Assembly: GCA_905479915.1 (NCBI GenBank)
Contig: CAJQOH010000025.1
Location: 124,001 to 188,000, forward strand
Origin: an uncultured Flavobacteriales bacterium
GTDB taxonomy: Bacteria > Bacteroidota > Bacteroidia > Flavobacteriales_E > Vicingaceae
Length of the DNA stretch: 64,000 nt
Direction: 5' to 3'
Position 1 is the first letter of the stretch; every line of letters begins with the position of its first letter. Below are positions 34,099 through 42,481 of this stretch, piece after piece. Both the position numbers and the translations under genes were made by a program. Below the pieces are notes generated by a model. That model was not told the DNA's origin. It did not search any database and saw only the letters and a list, made by a program, of their open reading frames with translations.

Positions 34099-34106
34099 CA
34101 AGAAAA

Positions 34107-34583
34107 ATGAAGAGGTTTATTTTATTTCTAGCAATTTTAAGTAGCACCGTATTGAATGCTCAAGAGCTTTCTAAAGAAAAGGTGCTAGAAGAGATAATTC
34201 AGCTTATAAAGAAATCACACTCTTCACTAGGAGACTCAGCCTTTTATGAAGTAGCAAACATTAATGCTGCAGCGTTAACATTTGGGTTGGTAAGTAAAGA
34301 AAAAACGGAGGTCTATGAGGAGGAAGAATCTTTAGAGTTTGATTTGAAAAGTGTTTCGGACTTTTATGTAGTACCTCCTATGAACTCTGGATTTACTTTA
34401 ATAGTGAGCTTAAAAGAAAAACTGCTTATTTCAAAAAAGAAAATAGATTATAAAAACCTCTTTCACGAAGAAGTGGTTACTGAAGACCTTAGAGAGGAGT
34501 CAGATTTTTGGTTTATTTTTAGTCAAGAAAGTGATGCCAACAAGCTCGAAAAAGCATTGTTAGACCTTAAAAAGTTGAAGTAG
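34107..34583 (+). CDS. Exported protein of unknown function
   Basis: This 158-residue protein has a signal peptide beginning MKRFILFLAILSSTVLNAQ, which favours the ATG at 34107 over a start 7 codons earlier that would overlap the TM2 gene. The mature domain is mixed, with FDLKSVSDFYVVPPMNSGFTLIVSLKEKLLISKKKI and a C-terminal FWFIFSQESDANKLEKALLDLKKL, similar in layout to small lipid-binding or chaperone-like domains. No family was recognised. It follows the TM2 gene in the same direction and converges on glmS. Confidence 0.78.
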   Translation: MKRFILFLAILSSTVLNAQELSKEKVLEEIIQLIKKSHSSLGDSAFYEVANINAAALTFGLVSKEKTEVYEEEESLEFDLKSVSDFYVVPPMNSGFTLIVSLKEKLLISKKKIDYKNLFHEEVVTEDLREESDFWFIFSQESDANKLEKALLDLKKLK

Positions 34584-36428
34584 TTATTCTACTGTAACGC
34601 TTTTTGCTAAGTTTCTAGGTTGATCCACATTACATCCTCTCATTACAGCAATATGATAAGAAAGAAGTTGCAGTGGAATTGAAGTTAACAATGGGCTTAA
34701 AGCATCTGCTGTTTCAGGAACTTCTATTACATGATCGGCTATCGATTTAACCTCAGTGTCTCCCTCGGTTACAATAGCGATAATTTTACCACTTCTTGCC
34801 TTAACCTCTTCTATATTACTTACTACTTTCTCATAGTTTCCATGCTTAGTAGCAATTACAACGATTGGCATCTCTTCATCGATTAAGGCTATCGGACCGT
34901 GTTTCATTTCTGCCGCAGGGTAACCTTCTGCATGGATGTATGATATTTCCTTTAATTTTAAAGCACCCTCTAGTGCAACAGGGAAATTATACCCCCTACC
35001 TAAATATAGGAAGTTAGTAGAGTCCTTAAACAATTCTGAAATGAACTTAACCTGTTCATCAGACTTTAGCATTTGCTCTACTTTATTAGGAATAGCATCT
35101 AATTCTACCAATAGTTGGCGGTATTCCGAATCTGAAATACTTCCTTTTTTCTGCGCAATTGATAAAGCCATCAACGAAAGTACAGTTACTTGAGCTGTAA
35201 ATGCTTTTGTAGAGGCAACACCGATTTCCGGACCAGCATGAGTATATGAACCTGCATGTGTTTCTCTAGAAATAGTAGACCCAACAACATTACAAATACC
35301 AATGATTGTTGCTCCTCTATCTTTGGCTATTTTAATTGCAGCTAAAGTATCAGCAGTCTCTCCTGATTGAGAAATTGCAATAACAACATCGTTTTCGTTT
35401 ATAATAGGGTTTCTGTATCTAAACTCTGAAGCATATTCTACCTCAACTGGAATCCTCGTTAAATCTTCGAACAAATATTCTCCAACCAAACCTGCATGCC
35501 ACGAAGTACCGCAAGCAACAATGATAATGCGGTTCGCATTCATTATTTTTTGCTCATAATCATGAATACCACCTAAAGAAACAATTCCTTTGTTGGCGTC
35601 AATTCTTCCCCTTAAACTATTCTTAATAGACTGCGGTTGTTCATATATTTCCTTTAACATGAAATGCTCATAACCTCCTTTTTCTATGGCTTCTAATTGT
35701 ACTTCAAGCTCTTGAATGTATGGAGTAATTTCTTGATTTTTTATATCTATCAGCCTTAACTTTTCTCCTTTTTTAATCACCCCTATTTGTTCATCATCTA
35801 AATAAACAACATCTTTAGTATACTCAACAATTGGAGTAGCATCAGAGGCAACAAAATATTCTCCATCTTTCCCTAAACCAATAACTAATGGGCTACTTTT
35901 TTTAGCAACGATCATTAAGTCGGGATCTTCTTTTGAAATGATTACTATGGCATAGGCCCCAATAACCTCGTTTAATGCAATTCTTACGGCCTCAACAAGG
36001 TCTACTTTGGCAACATACTGTATATCTTCGATTAAGTGAATTAAAACCTCGGTATCTGTATCACTATAAAACTCATGTCCACGTAATATTAACTCCTTTT
36101 TTAAACTGGCGTAGTTTTCAATTATTCCATTGTGAATAATTGCTAAGTTTTTAGATTTTGAAAAGTGTGGGTGTGCATTGGTATCATTTGGCGCTCCGTG
36201 AGTTGCCCATCTGGTATGTCCAATTCCTATATTGCTAACAAGGTCTTTTCCTTTTGCAAAGTTTTCTAACTCAACAACTTTACCTTGTTTTTTGTAAAGG
36301 TTTAACGACCCATCATTAATAAGAGCAACACCAGAACTATCATAGCCTCTATACTCTAAACGTTTAAGCCCTTTTACTAAAATAGGGTAAGCTTGTTTAT
36401 CACCAAGGTAAGCAACAATTCCACACAT
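34584..36428 (-). CDS. glmS: Glutamine-fructose-6-phosphate aminotransferase (isomerising)
   Basis: This 614-residue enzyme makes glucosamine 6-phosphate for cell-wall and lipopolysaccharide precursors. The N-terminal glutaminase has the Cys2 nucleophile (MCGIVAYLG), with RWATHGAPN and HNGIIENY. Two SIS isomerase domains follow, with CGTSWHAG, SQSGETADTLAA and the C-terminal LAKSVTVE. It is complete. It lies 3 bases after the DUF4270 lipoprotein gene and 1.3 kb after the lone GT5 gene, an order I associate with Bacteroidota. Confidence 0.97.
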   Translation of the reverse strand: MCGIVAYLGDKQAYPILVKGLKRLEYRGYDSSGVALINDGSLNLYKKQGKVVELENFAKGKDLVSNIGIGHTRWATHGAPNDTNAHPHFSKSKNLAIIHNGIIENYASLKKELILRGHEFYSDTDTEVLIHLIEDIQYVAKVDLVEAVRIALNEVIGAYAIVIISKEDPDLMIVAKKSSPLVIGLGKDGEYFVASDATPIVEYTKDVVYLDDEQIGVIKKGEKLRLIDIKNQEITPYIQELEVQLEAIEKGGYEHFMLKEIYEQPQSIKNSLRGRIDANKGIVSLGGIHDYEQKIMNANRIIIVACGTSWHAGLVGEYLFEDLTRIPVEVEYASEFRYRNPIINENDVVIAISQSGETADTLAAIKIAKDRGATIIGICNVVGSTISRETHAGSYTHAGPEIGVASTKAFTAQVTVLSLMALSIAQKKGSISDSEYRQLLVELDAIPNKVEQMLKSDEQVKFISELFKDSTNFLYLGRGYNFPVALEGALKLKEISYIHAEGYPAAEMKHGPIALIDEEMPIVVIATKHGNYEKVVSNIEEVKARSGKIIAIVTEGDTEVKSIADHVIEVPETADALSPLLTSIPLQLLSYHIAVMRGCNVDQPRNLAKSVTVE

Positions 36429-36431
36429 AAA

Positions 36432-37751
36432 TTAAATTTTTGAGTAAGTTATTTCTAGTCTGATATTATTTGTAGGACTACTTTCTGATCCAATTACAGC
36501 TCTGTTCGCAGATGTAGAAGAGCTATTCCCAATTAAGTACAAGCCGTAATCGGTTGTTGTGTTGTAAATAAGTTGATGAATATGACGAGAAATGTTAAAT
36601 GTATATGACTTTGTTGTTTCGTCATAAGTTCCGCCATAATGATCTGGTCCTTCAAAAAAGTCAGTAAGGAATACCGCATCACCATTAGCGTCAATTCCTG
36701 CTAAGGATATTGTTGATAAAGCATTGTCAAACGTTCCTTCAGAAAGGTCTTCAATTGTAAAAATTAATTCAGCTTTATTAATAGTAACAGCACCATCGTT
36801 TGTTAAATCTTTAATGGTTGGTAATTCTATTTTAGACCTTACCCTACCCATTGTTGCAACGTATATTCTATTGGTGTCTTTGTTAGGGTCGTTGTTCAAG
36901 TGTTTTTCTACATCTGTTCCTGAATAGTTTTGATCAAACCTTGAATATTTTGCCGCATCTGAACTAATGGTAAAATCATAGGTTGAGGTATCGTTATAAT
37001 AAAGTGTTAAAGTTGACATGGTAGAGTTCATGTCAAAATAAGCAATAGCACCTTGTTCTGCCAATAGTGAAGAATTTGTTACAGAGTCTGTGGTTGTAAT
37101 GTGTAATCCATTCATAAAGGCTGTAAAGCCTGCGTTGTCATTAAGCTGAGTTAATGTATCAGCATCAAGTATTTTTTGACCAAAAGTGTTGTTTAGCTTA
37201 ATTCTTAAATGTGGTTTGTAAGTGATTGTATCAAAATCTAAATCAATGCTATCTGTTAAGTTCGGAGTAAAGCTTAGTGAAGCTAGTGCTGTTGGGTCGT
37301 GAGCAGTATAGTTGTTTGAATAATAGTCTGTGCTTTCGTCCAATGGGCTGGTTAACTCATATACGTTAATTGACATTGGACTTGTAGCATCACCGTATAA
37401 ACCTGCGTAATCTAAAGTAAGCACAACAGAATCTATGGTGTGTATGGTACCAAAGTTTAAATCCGCACCTGTTAGTAACACTTGAGAATATATAGATGAA
37501 GAAACAAATCCGAAAATAGGATCATTATAGATTCCTAACAAGTTGGATGTTGAAAGGTCTGTTCTTAAAGAATCTTCCTGAAGAACACTTGTCGTAATTG
37601 AAAACGTGTCTACAAAATTTATAGAAAGATTACCGTTATCAAAATCAGGCGTAAGCTTCCCATCCTTTTTACATGAAAATAATACAGTTAACAATAATAT
37701 TGCGGAAAAAAGAAATGCTTTCCGCATTAAAAAATAAGATGTTATTTTCAT
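36432..37751 (-). CDS. DUF4270 family lipoprotein
   Basis: This 439-residue protein has a lipoprotein signal ending LTVLFSC with Cys near 27. An internal Met at residue 9 (MRKAFLFS) would also give a proper signal, so the exact start is uncertain. The domain matches DUF4270, a Bacteroidota beta-rich exported family of unknown function: FSITTSVLQEDSLRTDLSTSNLLGIYNDPIFG is typical of its first strands. It lies between the GT5 gene and glmS and is probably in one operon with both. Confidence 0.88.
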   Translation of the reverse strand: MKITSYFLMRKAFLFSAILLLTVLFSCKKDGKLTPDFDNGNLSINFVDTFSITTSVLQEDSLRTDLSTSNLLGIYNDPIFGFVSSSIYSQVLLTGADLNFGTIHTIDSVVLTLDYAGLYGDATSPMSINVYELTSPLDESTDYYSNNYTAHDPTALASLSFTPNLTDSIDLDFDTITYKPHLRIKLNNTFGQKILDADTLTQLNDNAGFTAFMNGLHITTTDSVTNSSLLAEQGAIAYFDMNSTMSTLTLYYNDTSTYDFTISSDAAKYSRFDQNYSGTDVEKHLNNDPNKDTNRIYVATMGRVRSKIELPTIKDLTNDGAVTINKAELIFTIEDLSEGTFDNALSTISLAGIDANGDAVFLTDFFEGPDHYGGTYDETTKSYTFNISRHIHQLIYNTTTDYGLYLIGNSSSTSANRAVIGSESSPTNNIRLEITYSKI

Positions 37752-37767
37752 CAGGTTTATAGTTGTT

Positions 37768-38598
37768 TTAATCTTGTAATACTTCAGCAGACTCTAACAT
37801 TTCATCATAGAATTTAGAATAAGCTTCAATATAGTTTTCAGGGGATTGATACCCTAGTTTTGGTTTGTCTGTATTGTTAAAATATTCTTCCAATTCTGGA
37901 TTTAATGTTTCACTTGCCATAATAACAGCATCAGATGCATCTATTGCTGCCTTGTTTAAACCGACAAAAGAGGTATCATTGTAAGCAGCTATGGCTTCTT
38001 CAGAAATCCCTTCCATCATTGCTTTCTTAGCAAAATCTTTATCTAACGGCTTATCAAACTCATTATTGTATAAAGAAAACACCACTTTTGAATTTTCAAA
38101 AATTGGCTCTTTTTTAAATGATGTTTTAATGTAGAGAGGGACTAAGCTAGTCATCCAACCATGACAGTGAATGATATCTGGAACCCACCCTAGTTTTTTT
38201 ACAGTTTCTAGAACACCTCTAACAAAGAAAATAGATCTTTCATCATTGTCTTTGAAGAACGTGCCTTTATCTTTATCATGGAATATTGCTTTTCTTTGAA
38301 AGTAATCTTCACTATCAATAAAATAAACCTGCATTCTTGCAGCCTGAATAGATCCAACCTTAATAATTAAAGGGTGGTCGTTTTCATTAATAATTAAGTT
38401 CATCCCGGATAAACGGATAACCTCATGCAATTGATTTCTTCTTTCGTTTATACAGCCAAACTTGGGCATAAATGTTCTAATCTCTTTTCCATCTTCTTGA
38501 ATGCCTTGTGGGAGATACCTACCGAAATGGCCTAACTCATTTTCTTCTAGGTACGGTGTAATTTCTTGGGAAATAAATAAAATCTTCTTCTTTTTCAT
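37768..38598 (-). CDS. Glycogen/starch synthase N-terminal (GT5) domain protein
   Basis: This 276-residue protein corresponds to the N-terminal Rossmann domain of glycogen synthase, with ILFISQEITPYLEENELGHFGRYLPQGI and PDIIHCHGWMTSLVPLYIK. The usual C-terminal nucleotide-binding half is absent, so it is unlikely to be a full ADP-glucose transferase. Stand-alone proteins of this form recur in Bacteroidota next to panC, DUF4270 and glmS, so this is not a fresh truncation. Its role is unknown. A good promoter lies directly upstream, and it leads the operon. Confidence 0.88.
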   Translation of the reverse strand: MKKKKILFISQEITPYLEENELGHFGRYLPQGIQEDGKEIRTFMPKFGCINERRNQLHEVIRLSGMNLIINENDHPLIIKVGSIQAARMQVYFIDSEDYFQRKAIFHDKDKGTFFKDNDERSIFFVRGVLETVKKLGWVPDIIHCHGWMTSLVPLYIKTSFKKEPIFENSKVVFSLYNNEFDKPLDKDFAKKAMMEGISEEAIAAYNDTSFVGLNKAAIDASDAVIMASETLNPELEEYFNNTDKPKLGYQSPENYIEAYSKFYDEMLESAEVLQD

Positions 38599-38620
38599 AA
38601 TCTGCCTGTAAATTTTGTTG

Positions 38621-38652
38621 CAAAGGTACTCTATTTTTAGCGGTTTGTCAAG
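38621..38652 (-). promoter_or_regulatory. Promoter of the GT5-DUF4270-glmS operon
   Basis: On the minus strand CTTG (38652-38649) is followed after 20 bases by TACCTTTG (38628-38621), a full Bacteroidota-type -33/-7 pair. Transcription would start near 38614, about 16 bases before the start codon. Confidence 0.65.
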
Positions 38653-38739
38653 TTTTGTTGGTGTGATTCATTCTAAGAATTAATGTCTATCTCTAAATAA
38701 ATTATTTATTTTGCTAAAAATTGAATCAGAAGAAACAAA

Positions 38740-39579
38740 ATGCAAATATTCAAAACAGTAAAAGAAGTTCAGGAATATTTAACAAAGTTTAACACAAAAA
38801 GCATTGGTTTTGTTGCAACTATGGGTGCTTTACATGAGGCCCACTTCTCTTTAATAGAGCGGTCAAAAGAAGAAAATGACATTACCGTTTGTAGCATTTT
38901 TGTAAACCCAAAACAATTTAATAAAAAAGAAGATTTAATTAAATACCCCAGAAATGTTGATGCCGATTTGGACGGGTTAAGAAAGGTAGGTTGTGACATT
39001 GCCTTTGTTCCTTCGGTTGAAGAAATGTACCCAGCAAAAGTGCAAAAAGAGTTTGATTTTGGCCTTTTATCAGAGGTAATGGAGGGTGAACACAGGCCTG
39101 GCCATTTTAATGGGGTAGCTATAGTAATAGAACGATTTTTTGAAATATTGAACCCAACAAGAGCTTATTTTGGAGAAAAAGACTACCAACAACTTGCCGT
39201 AATCAAGTCTTTAGTTGAAAAACTAAACTCTTCTGTAAAAATTGTAGGCTGCCCTATATTCAGAGAGAAAAACGGTTTGGCAATGAGTTCAAGAAATGAA
39301 AGGTTATCTACAGAGGAAAAAGAACTTGCAGGAGAAATAAGCAAGGCACTTAAATTTGTATCCACAAACAGAGACACACATACCATTTCTGAATTAAAAA
39401 ACTGGTTTTCTAATAAAATGAACGAACACGAATTGTTTGATCTCGAATATTTTGAAATAGCGGATGAAGCCTCTTTAAAACCTATTAACAATTGGCTTGG
39501 TTCGGAAAAGCAAATTGCTTTTACTGCGGTTAATCTCAATGGAGTTCGGCTAATCGATAATATGACAATTATTAACTAA
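38740..39579 (+). CDS. panC: Pantoate-beta-alanine ligase
   Basis: This 279-residue enzyme joins pantoate and beta-alanine using ATP, the last step of pantothenate synthesis. It has the nucleotidyltransferase signature TMGALHEAHFSLIERS, SIFVNPKQFN, EGEHRPGHFNGVAIVIERFF, GEKDYQQL and SSRNERLS. The panD gene that often follows is absent here; a flippase-like membrane protein gene follows instead. It is divergent from the GT5 gene. Confidence 0.96.
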   Translation: MQIFKTVKEVQEYLTKFNTKSIGFVATMGALHEAHFSLIERSKEENDITVCSIFVNPKQFNKKEDLIKYPRNVDADLDGLRKVGCDIAFVPSVEEMYPAKVQKEFDFGLLSEVMEGEHRPGHFNGVAIVIERFFEILNPTRAYFGEKDYQQLAVIKSLVEKLNSSVKIVGCPIFREKNGLAMSSRNERLSTEEKELAGEISKALKFVSTNRDTHTISELKNWFSNKMNEHELFDLEYFEIADEASLKPINNWLGSEKQIAFTAVNLNGVRLIDNMTIIN

Positions 39580-39604
39580 TTTAGTCGCTGATTAAAACAG
39601 GCTT

Positions 39605-40579
39605 TTGAAAAAGATATTACTTACAATATTAAAGATTGCTATTCCTTTAGGAATAGGTGTTTATCTTACTTGGTTTTTTATTTCTAGGCTTTCTGATGTT
39701 GAGTTGGAAAACTTAAAAGAGGCTTTTGTAAAAGCGGATTATATCTACATTGTTTATGGTATAATCATCATGCTATTAAGTCACATGAGTAGAGCTTATA
39801 GATGGAGGTATATGCTTCAGCCCTTAGGGCATACACCCAGTTTCTGGAAAATGTACCACAGTGTTATGATAGGGTATTTGATTAATTTAACAATACCAAG
39901 GTCAGGAGAGGTTGCTAGAGCTGGATATTATGCGAAGTATGAGAAAAAAGCTGCTTTTGAAAAAGTATTAGGAACCATTCTTGTTGAGCGAGTTATAGAT
40001 GTATTGATGTTAGGGATAGTTTTTCTAATCACCATGTATTTACAAAAGGATGTGGAGGCTTTTAACACCATTAAAGAGACTGGAAAAACAACTGTTCCTT
40101 TTTGGGTTTATGCAACCGTTGCAGGGGTCTTTTTCCTTATCTTAGGAGGGGTTTTATTTTCTAATAAGTTAAAAGAAAAAGTAATAGGTCTTTTTAAAGG
40201 AATATTAGAAGGTGTTAAAACCATTTTTAAATTAAAACAGCGTACTGCTTATGTTGGCCATACTTTATTTATTTGGGCATGTTATGTTATAATGATTTGG
40301 GTATGTTCTTTCGCACTTCCAGAGACTTCAGGACTAAGTGTAAATGCGGTTTTTGCTGTTTTTCTTATTGGTGGCGTAGCAATTTCTGCTACTCCAGGAG
40401 GAATTGGCCTATATCCTTTGTTGGTTGCAGCTGTACTAACTGATTTATATGCTGTTGAGAATGCTGGTTCATTTAGTATGCTAGCTTGGTCGGCCCTTAC
40501 GGTATTTACTATTTTATTTGGCCTAGTTTCACTTTTTGTTTTACCTCTTGTAAGTAAAGACGAACCAGAAAGTGAGTAA
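39605..40579 (+). CDS. Flippase-like integral membrane protein (LPG_synthase_TM / UPF0104 family)
   Basis: This 324-residue protein has about eight membrane helices and family stretches YIVYGIIIMLLSHMSRAYRWRYML, NLTIPRSGEVARAGYYAKYE and SATPGGIGLYPLLVAAVL. The family includes the membrane part of lysylphosphatidylglycerol synthase and presumed lipid flippases; no transferase domain is attached. The start is TTG, 25 bases after panC, and its end overlaps rfaE2. The envelope genes that follow suggest a role in lipid or glycolipid handling. Confidence 0.88.
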   Translation: MKKILLTILKIAIPLGIGVYLTWFFISRLSDVELENLKEAFVKADYIYIVYGIIIMLLSHMSRAYRWRYMLQPLGHTPSFWKMYHSVMIGYLINLTIPRSGEVARAGYYAKYEKKAAFEKVLGTILVERVIDVLMLGIVFLITMYLQKDVEAFNTIKETGKTTVPFWVYATVAGVFFLILGGVLFSNKLKEKVIGLFKGILEGVKTIFKLKQRTAYVGHTLFIWACYVIMIWVCSFALPETSGLSVNAVFAVFLIGGVAISATPGGIGLYPLLVAAVLTDLYAVENAGSFSMLAWSALTVFTILFGLVSLFVLPLVSKDEPESE

Positions 40580-41093
40580 CCATCTCTTAAATATTTCAGA
40601 AAAAATAATGTTAAAAGGTGCTCTTTTAACAACACTTAATGGTTGGAAACAAACGGACAAAAAAGTTGTTTTCACCAATGGTGTTTTTGACATAATTCAT
40701 AGAGGGCATATTGAGTACTTAGCGGAAGCTGCGAGTTGTGGAGACAAGTTTGTTGTAGCTGTAAATGCTGATAAATCTGTAAAAAGATTAGGAAAAGGTG
40801 ATAGCAGACCACTTCAAGATGAAAACTCTAGGGCACTAATTATTGCTGCCTTAGCTTTTGTTGATGCTGTTATTGTTTTTAATGACGACACCCCTTTTAA
40901 CCTTATTTCTGAGATAACTCCTGATGTTCTTATTAAAGGAGGCGATTATGACGCTGATTGTACAGACCCGGACAATAAAAAATACATTGTTGGTTCTGAT
41001 GTGGTAAAAAGAAACGGTGGGAATGTTGAAGTAATACAATTTGTTGAGGGTTATTCTACTACCAAAATAGAGGAAAAGATAAAGAATAGTTAG
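40572..41093 (+). CDS. rfaE2: Heptose 1-phosphate adenylyltransferase (RfaE domain 2 type)
   Basis: This 173-residue nucleotidyltransferase carries TNGVFDIIHRGH and the loop NSVKRLGKGDSRPLQ-like region VNADKSVKRLGKG, with a C-terminal GGNVEVIQFVEGYSTTKIEEKI. It activates D-glycero-D-manno-heptose 1-phosphate for lipopolysaccharide core synthesis. The separate domain is usual when the kinase half is encoded elsewhere. The GTG start at 40572 overlaps the previous gene by 8 bases and keeps the family's N-terminal helix (SEKIMLKGALLTTLNGW), so it is preferred over an ATG 12 codons later. Confidence 0.93.
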   Translation: MSNHLLNISEKIMLKGALLTTLNGWKQTDKKVVFTNGVFDIIHRGHIEYLAEAASCGDKFVVAVNADKSVKRLGKGDSRPLQDENSRALIIAALAFVDAVIVFNDDTPFNLISEITPDVLIKGGDYDADCTDPDNKKYIVGSDVVKRNGGNVEVIQFVEGYSTTKIEEKIKNS

Positions 41094-41157
41094 TCTTCTT
41101 TTCTCTTAACATTAAACAAGCTTTAATCTTACGGCCTATTTTTCGTTATTTTGTACG

Positions 41158-41913
41158 ATGCAAGTCAAACTATCAGTTGTTGTTATTACCTTTAATGAAG
41201 AGCAAAATATTGAGCGCTGTTTAAATTCTGTTGCTTCTATTGCTGATGATATTGTAGTGGTAGATTCTTTTTCTACCGATAAAACCAAGCAAATTTGTTT
41301 GGATAATAATGCTCGATTTGTTGAGCATAAGTTTGATGGGCATATAGAGCAAAAAAACTGGGCGTTAACTCAGGCAAAACATCAGTATGTTCTTTCTTTG
41401 GATGCAGATGAGGCGCTTACAAAAGAGTTACAAGTCAAAATAACTGAAATAAAAAACAACTGGGAGTCTGACGCTTACAGCTTTAATCGATTGACCAATT
41501 ATTGCGGACAATGGATCAACCATTGTGGTTGGTACCCAGATAAAAAACTAAGGCTTTGGGACATAACAAAGGGTAGTTGGGGGGGAGAAAACCCTCATGA
41601 TAAAGTAATAATGCAAGCGGGACTTGAGCCTAAGCATATTCCTTTAGATATTTTACACTACAGTTATTATACACTTGACCAGCACGAAAAGCAATTGCAA
41701 AAATTTGCAGAAATTAGTGCTCAAGCAGCATTTAAGAAAGGGAAAAAAAGTAGCTCCTTTAAAGTTTTTTACAAGTCTTGGGCAAAGTTTTTAAGGAATT
41801 ATATTTTAAAGTTAGGCTTTTTGGATGGTCGTAATGGCTATATCATTTGTAAAAACACAGCAAAAGAAACAGCAATTAAATATAGAAGATTAAAAGAGTT
41901 GCAAGGCCAATAA
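41158..41913 (+). CDS. Family 2 glycosyltransferase (WaaE/KdtX-like)
   Basis: This 251-residue protein has a GT-A domain with VVITFNEEQNIERCLNSV, DDIVVVDSFSTDKT and LSLDADEALT (DxD motif). The mid-section NRLTNYCGQWINHCGWYPDKKLRLWD is typical of WaaE-type lipopolysaccharide core glucosyltransferases. It follows rfaE2 in the same direction, supporting a lipopolysaccharide role. The donor and acceptor are not known. About 120 bases separate it from the next, broken, gene. Confidence 0.92.
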   Translation: MQVKLSVVVITFNEEQNIERCLNSVASIADDIVVVDSFSTDKTKQICLDNNARFVEHKFDGHIEQKNWALTQAKHQYVLSLDADEALTKELQVKITEIKNNWESDAYSFNRLTNYCGQWINHCGWYPDKKLRLWDITKGSWGGENPHDKVIMQAGLEPKHIPLDILHYSYYTLDQHEKQLQKFAEISAQAAFKKGKKSSSFKVFYKSWAKFLRNYILKLGFLDGRNGYIICKNTAKETAIKYRRLKELQGQ

Positions 41914-42031
41914 AACCATTAGCCTTTTTTGTCAGAATAGCATGTTTTATCGCTGTAAAAGTGAAGAAGTTAAAAGTTTCCCAAAAAAAACGAACTTTAT
42001 AAGCTAAAAGCGTTTGAATTAAAATAAAGGA

Positions 42032-42481
42032 ATGATAAACAAGTTTAAAGAGGAGCAACGATTTACTCAGTGGTGGGTATGGTCCATTATGCTTGGTTTG
42101 TTGATTGTTCCGGTTTACGCTTTTCTTTCTGCAGGGGCTGCTGAGGGGTTTAAAACTATACCGGTTGTTTTGGTTATAGTCTTGTTTTATTTTTTGAAGC
42201 TAACAACATCAATTGATGAATCTGGTATTCGGATGTTTTTTTTCCCATTCGTTCGCAAAACAGTAAGCTGGTCTGAAATAAAATCAACAAAAGTGTTTGA
42301 CTATGGTTTTGTTGGAGGATGGTGAATTCGAATGTGGACTGATTATGGTACGGTTTATAATATTAGAGGGAGTAAGGGTCTTTTGGTGGAATTAAACGAT
42401 GGTAAAACTTTTGTTATTGGAACACAAAAAGAAAAAGATTTACGAAATATATTAAATGAATTAGGAGAGCTGGGTGAATAA
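42032..42481 (+). pseudogene. PH-domain-like membrane protein gene broken by an in-frame TGA
   Basis: The reading frame from ATG 42032 encodes two membrane helices (around 16-34 and 43-61) and a beta-rich domain. At 42323-42325 a TGA falls where Gly is expected in GGW-G-IR. After it the same frame continues without a break for 51 codons (IRMWTDYGTVYNIRGSKGLL, then FVIGTQKEKDLRNIL) to TAA 42479-42481. The continuation keeps clear family-like sequence, so one G-to-T change (GGA to TGA) explains the break. It overlaps the next gene's GTG start. Either the truncated 97-residue product is made, the gene is dead, or there is read-through. A sequencing error is also possible. Confidence 0.75.

Noticed and set aside
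41105-41130. CTTAACA followed by other T/A-rich words before the glycosyltransferase gene at 41158
   Set aside because: There is no second unit 11 bases downstream (ACAAGCT) and the nearest similar word is 16 bases away, so it does not fit the Pho-type pattern.
42323-42325. Reading the TGA as selenocysteine or as a reassigned codon
   Set aside because: No selenocysteine insertion hairpin or partner genes were seen, and TGA is used as a stop by other genes in the window, for example panel-adjacent frames ending in TGA. A point change or error is simpler.
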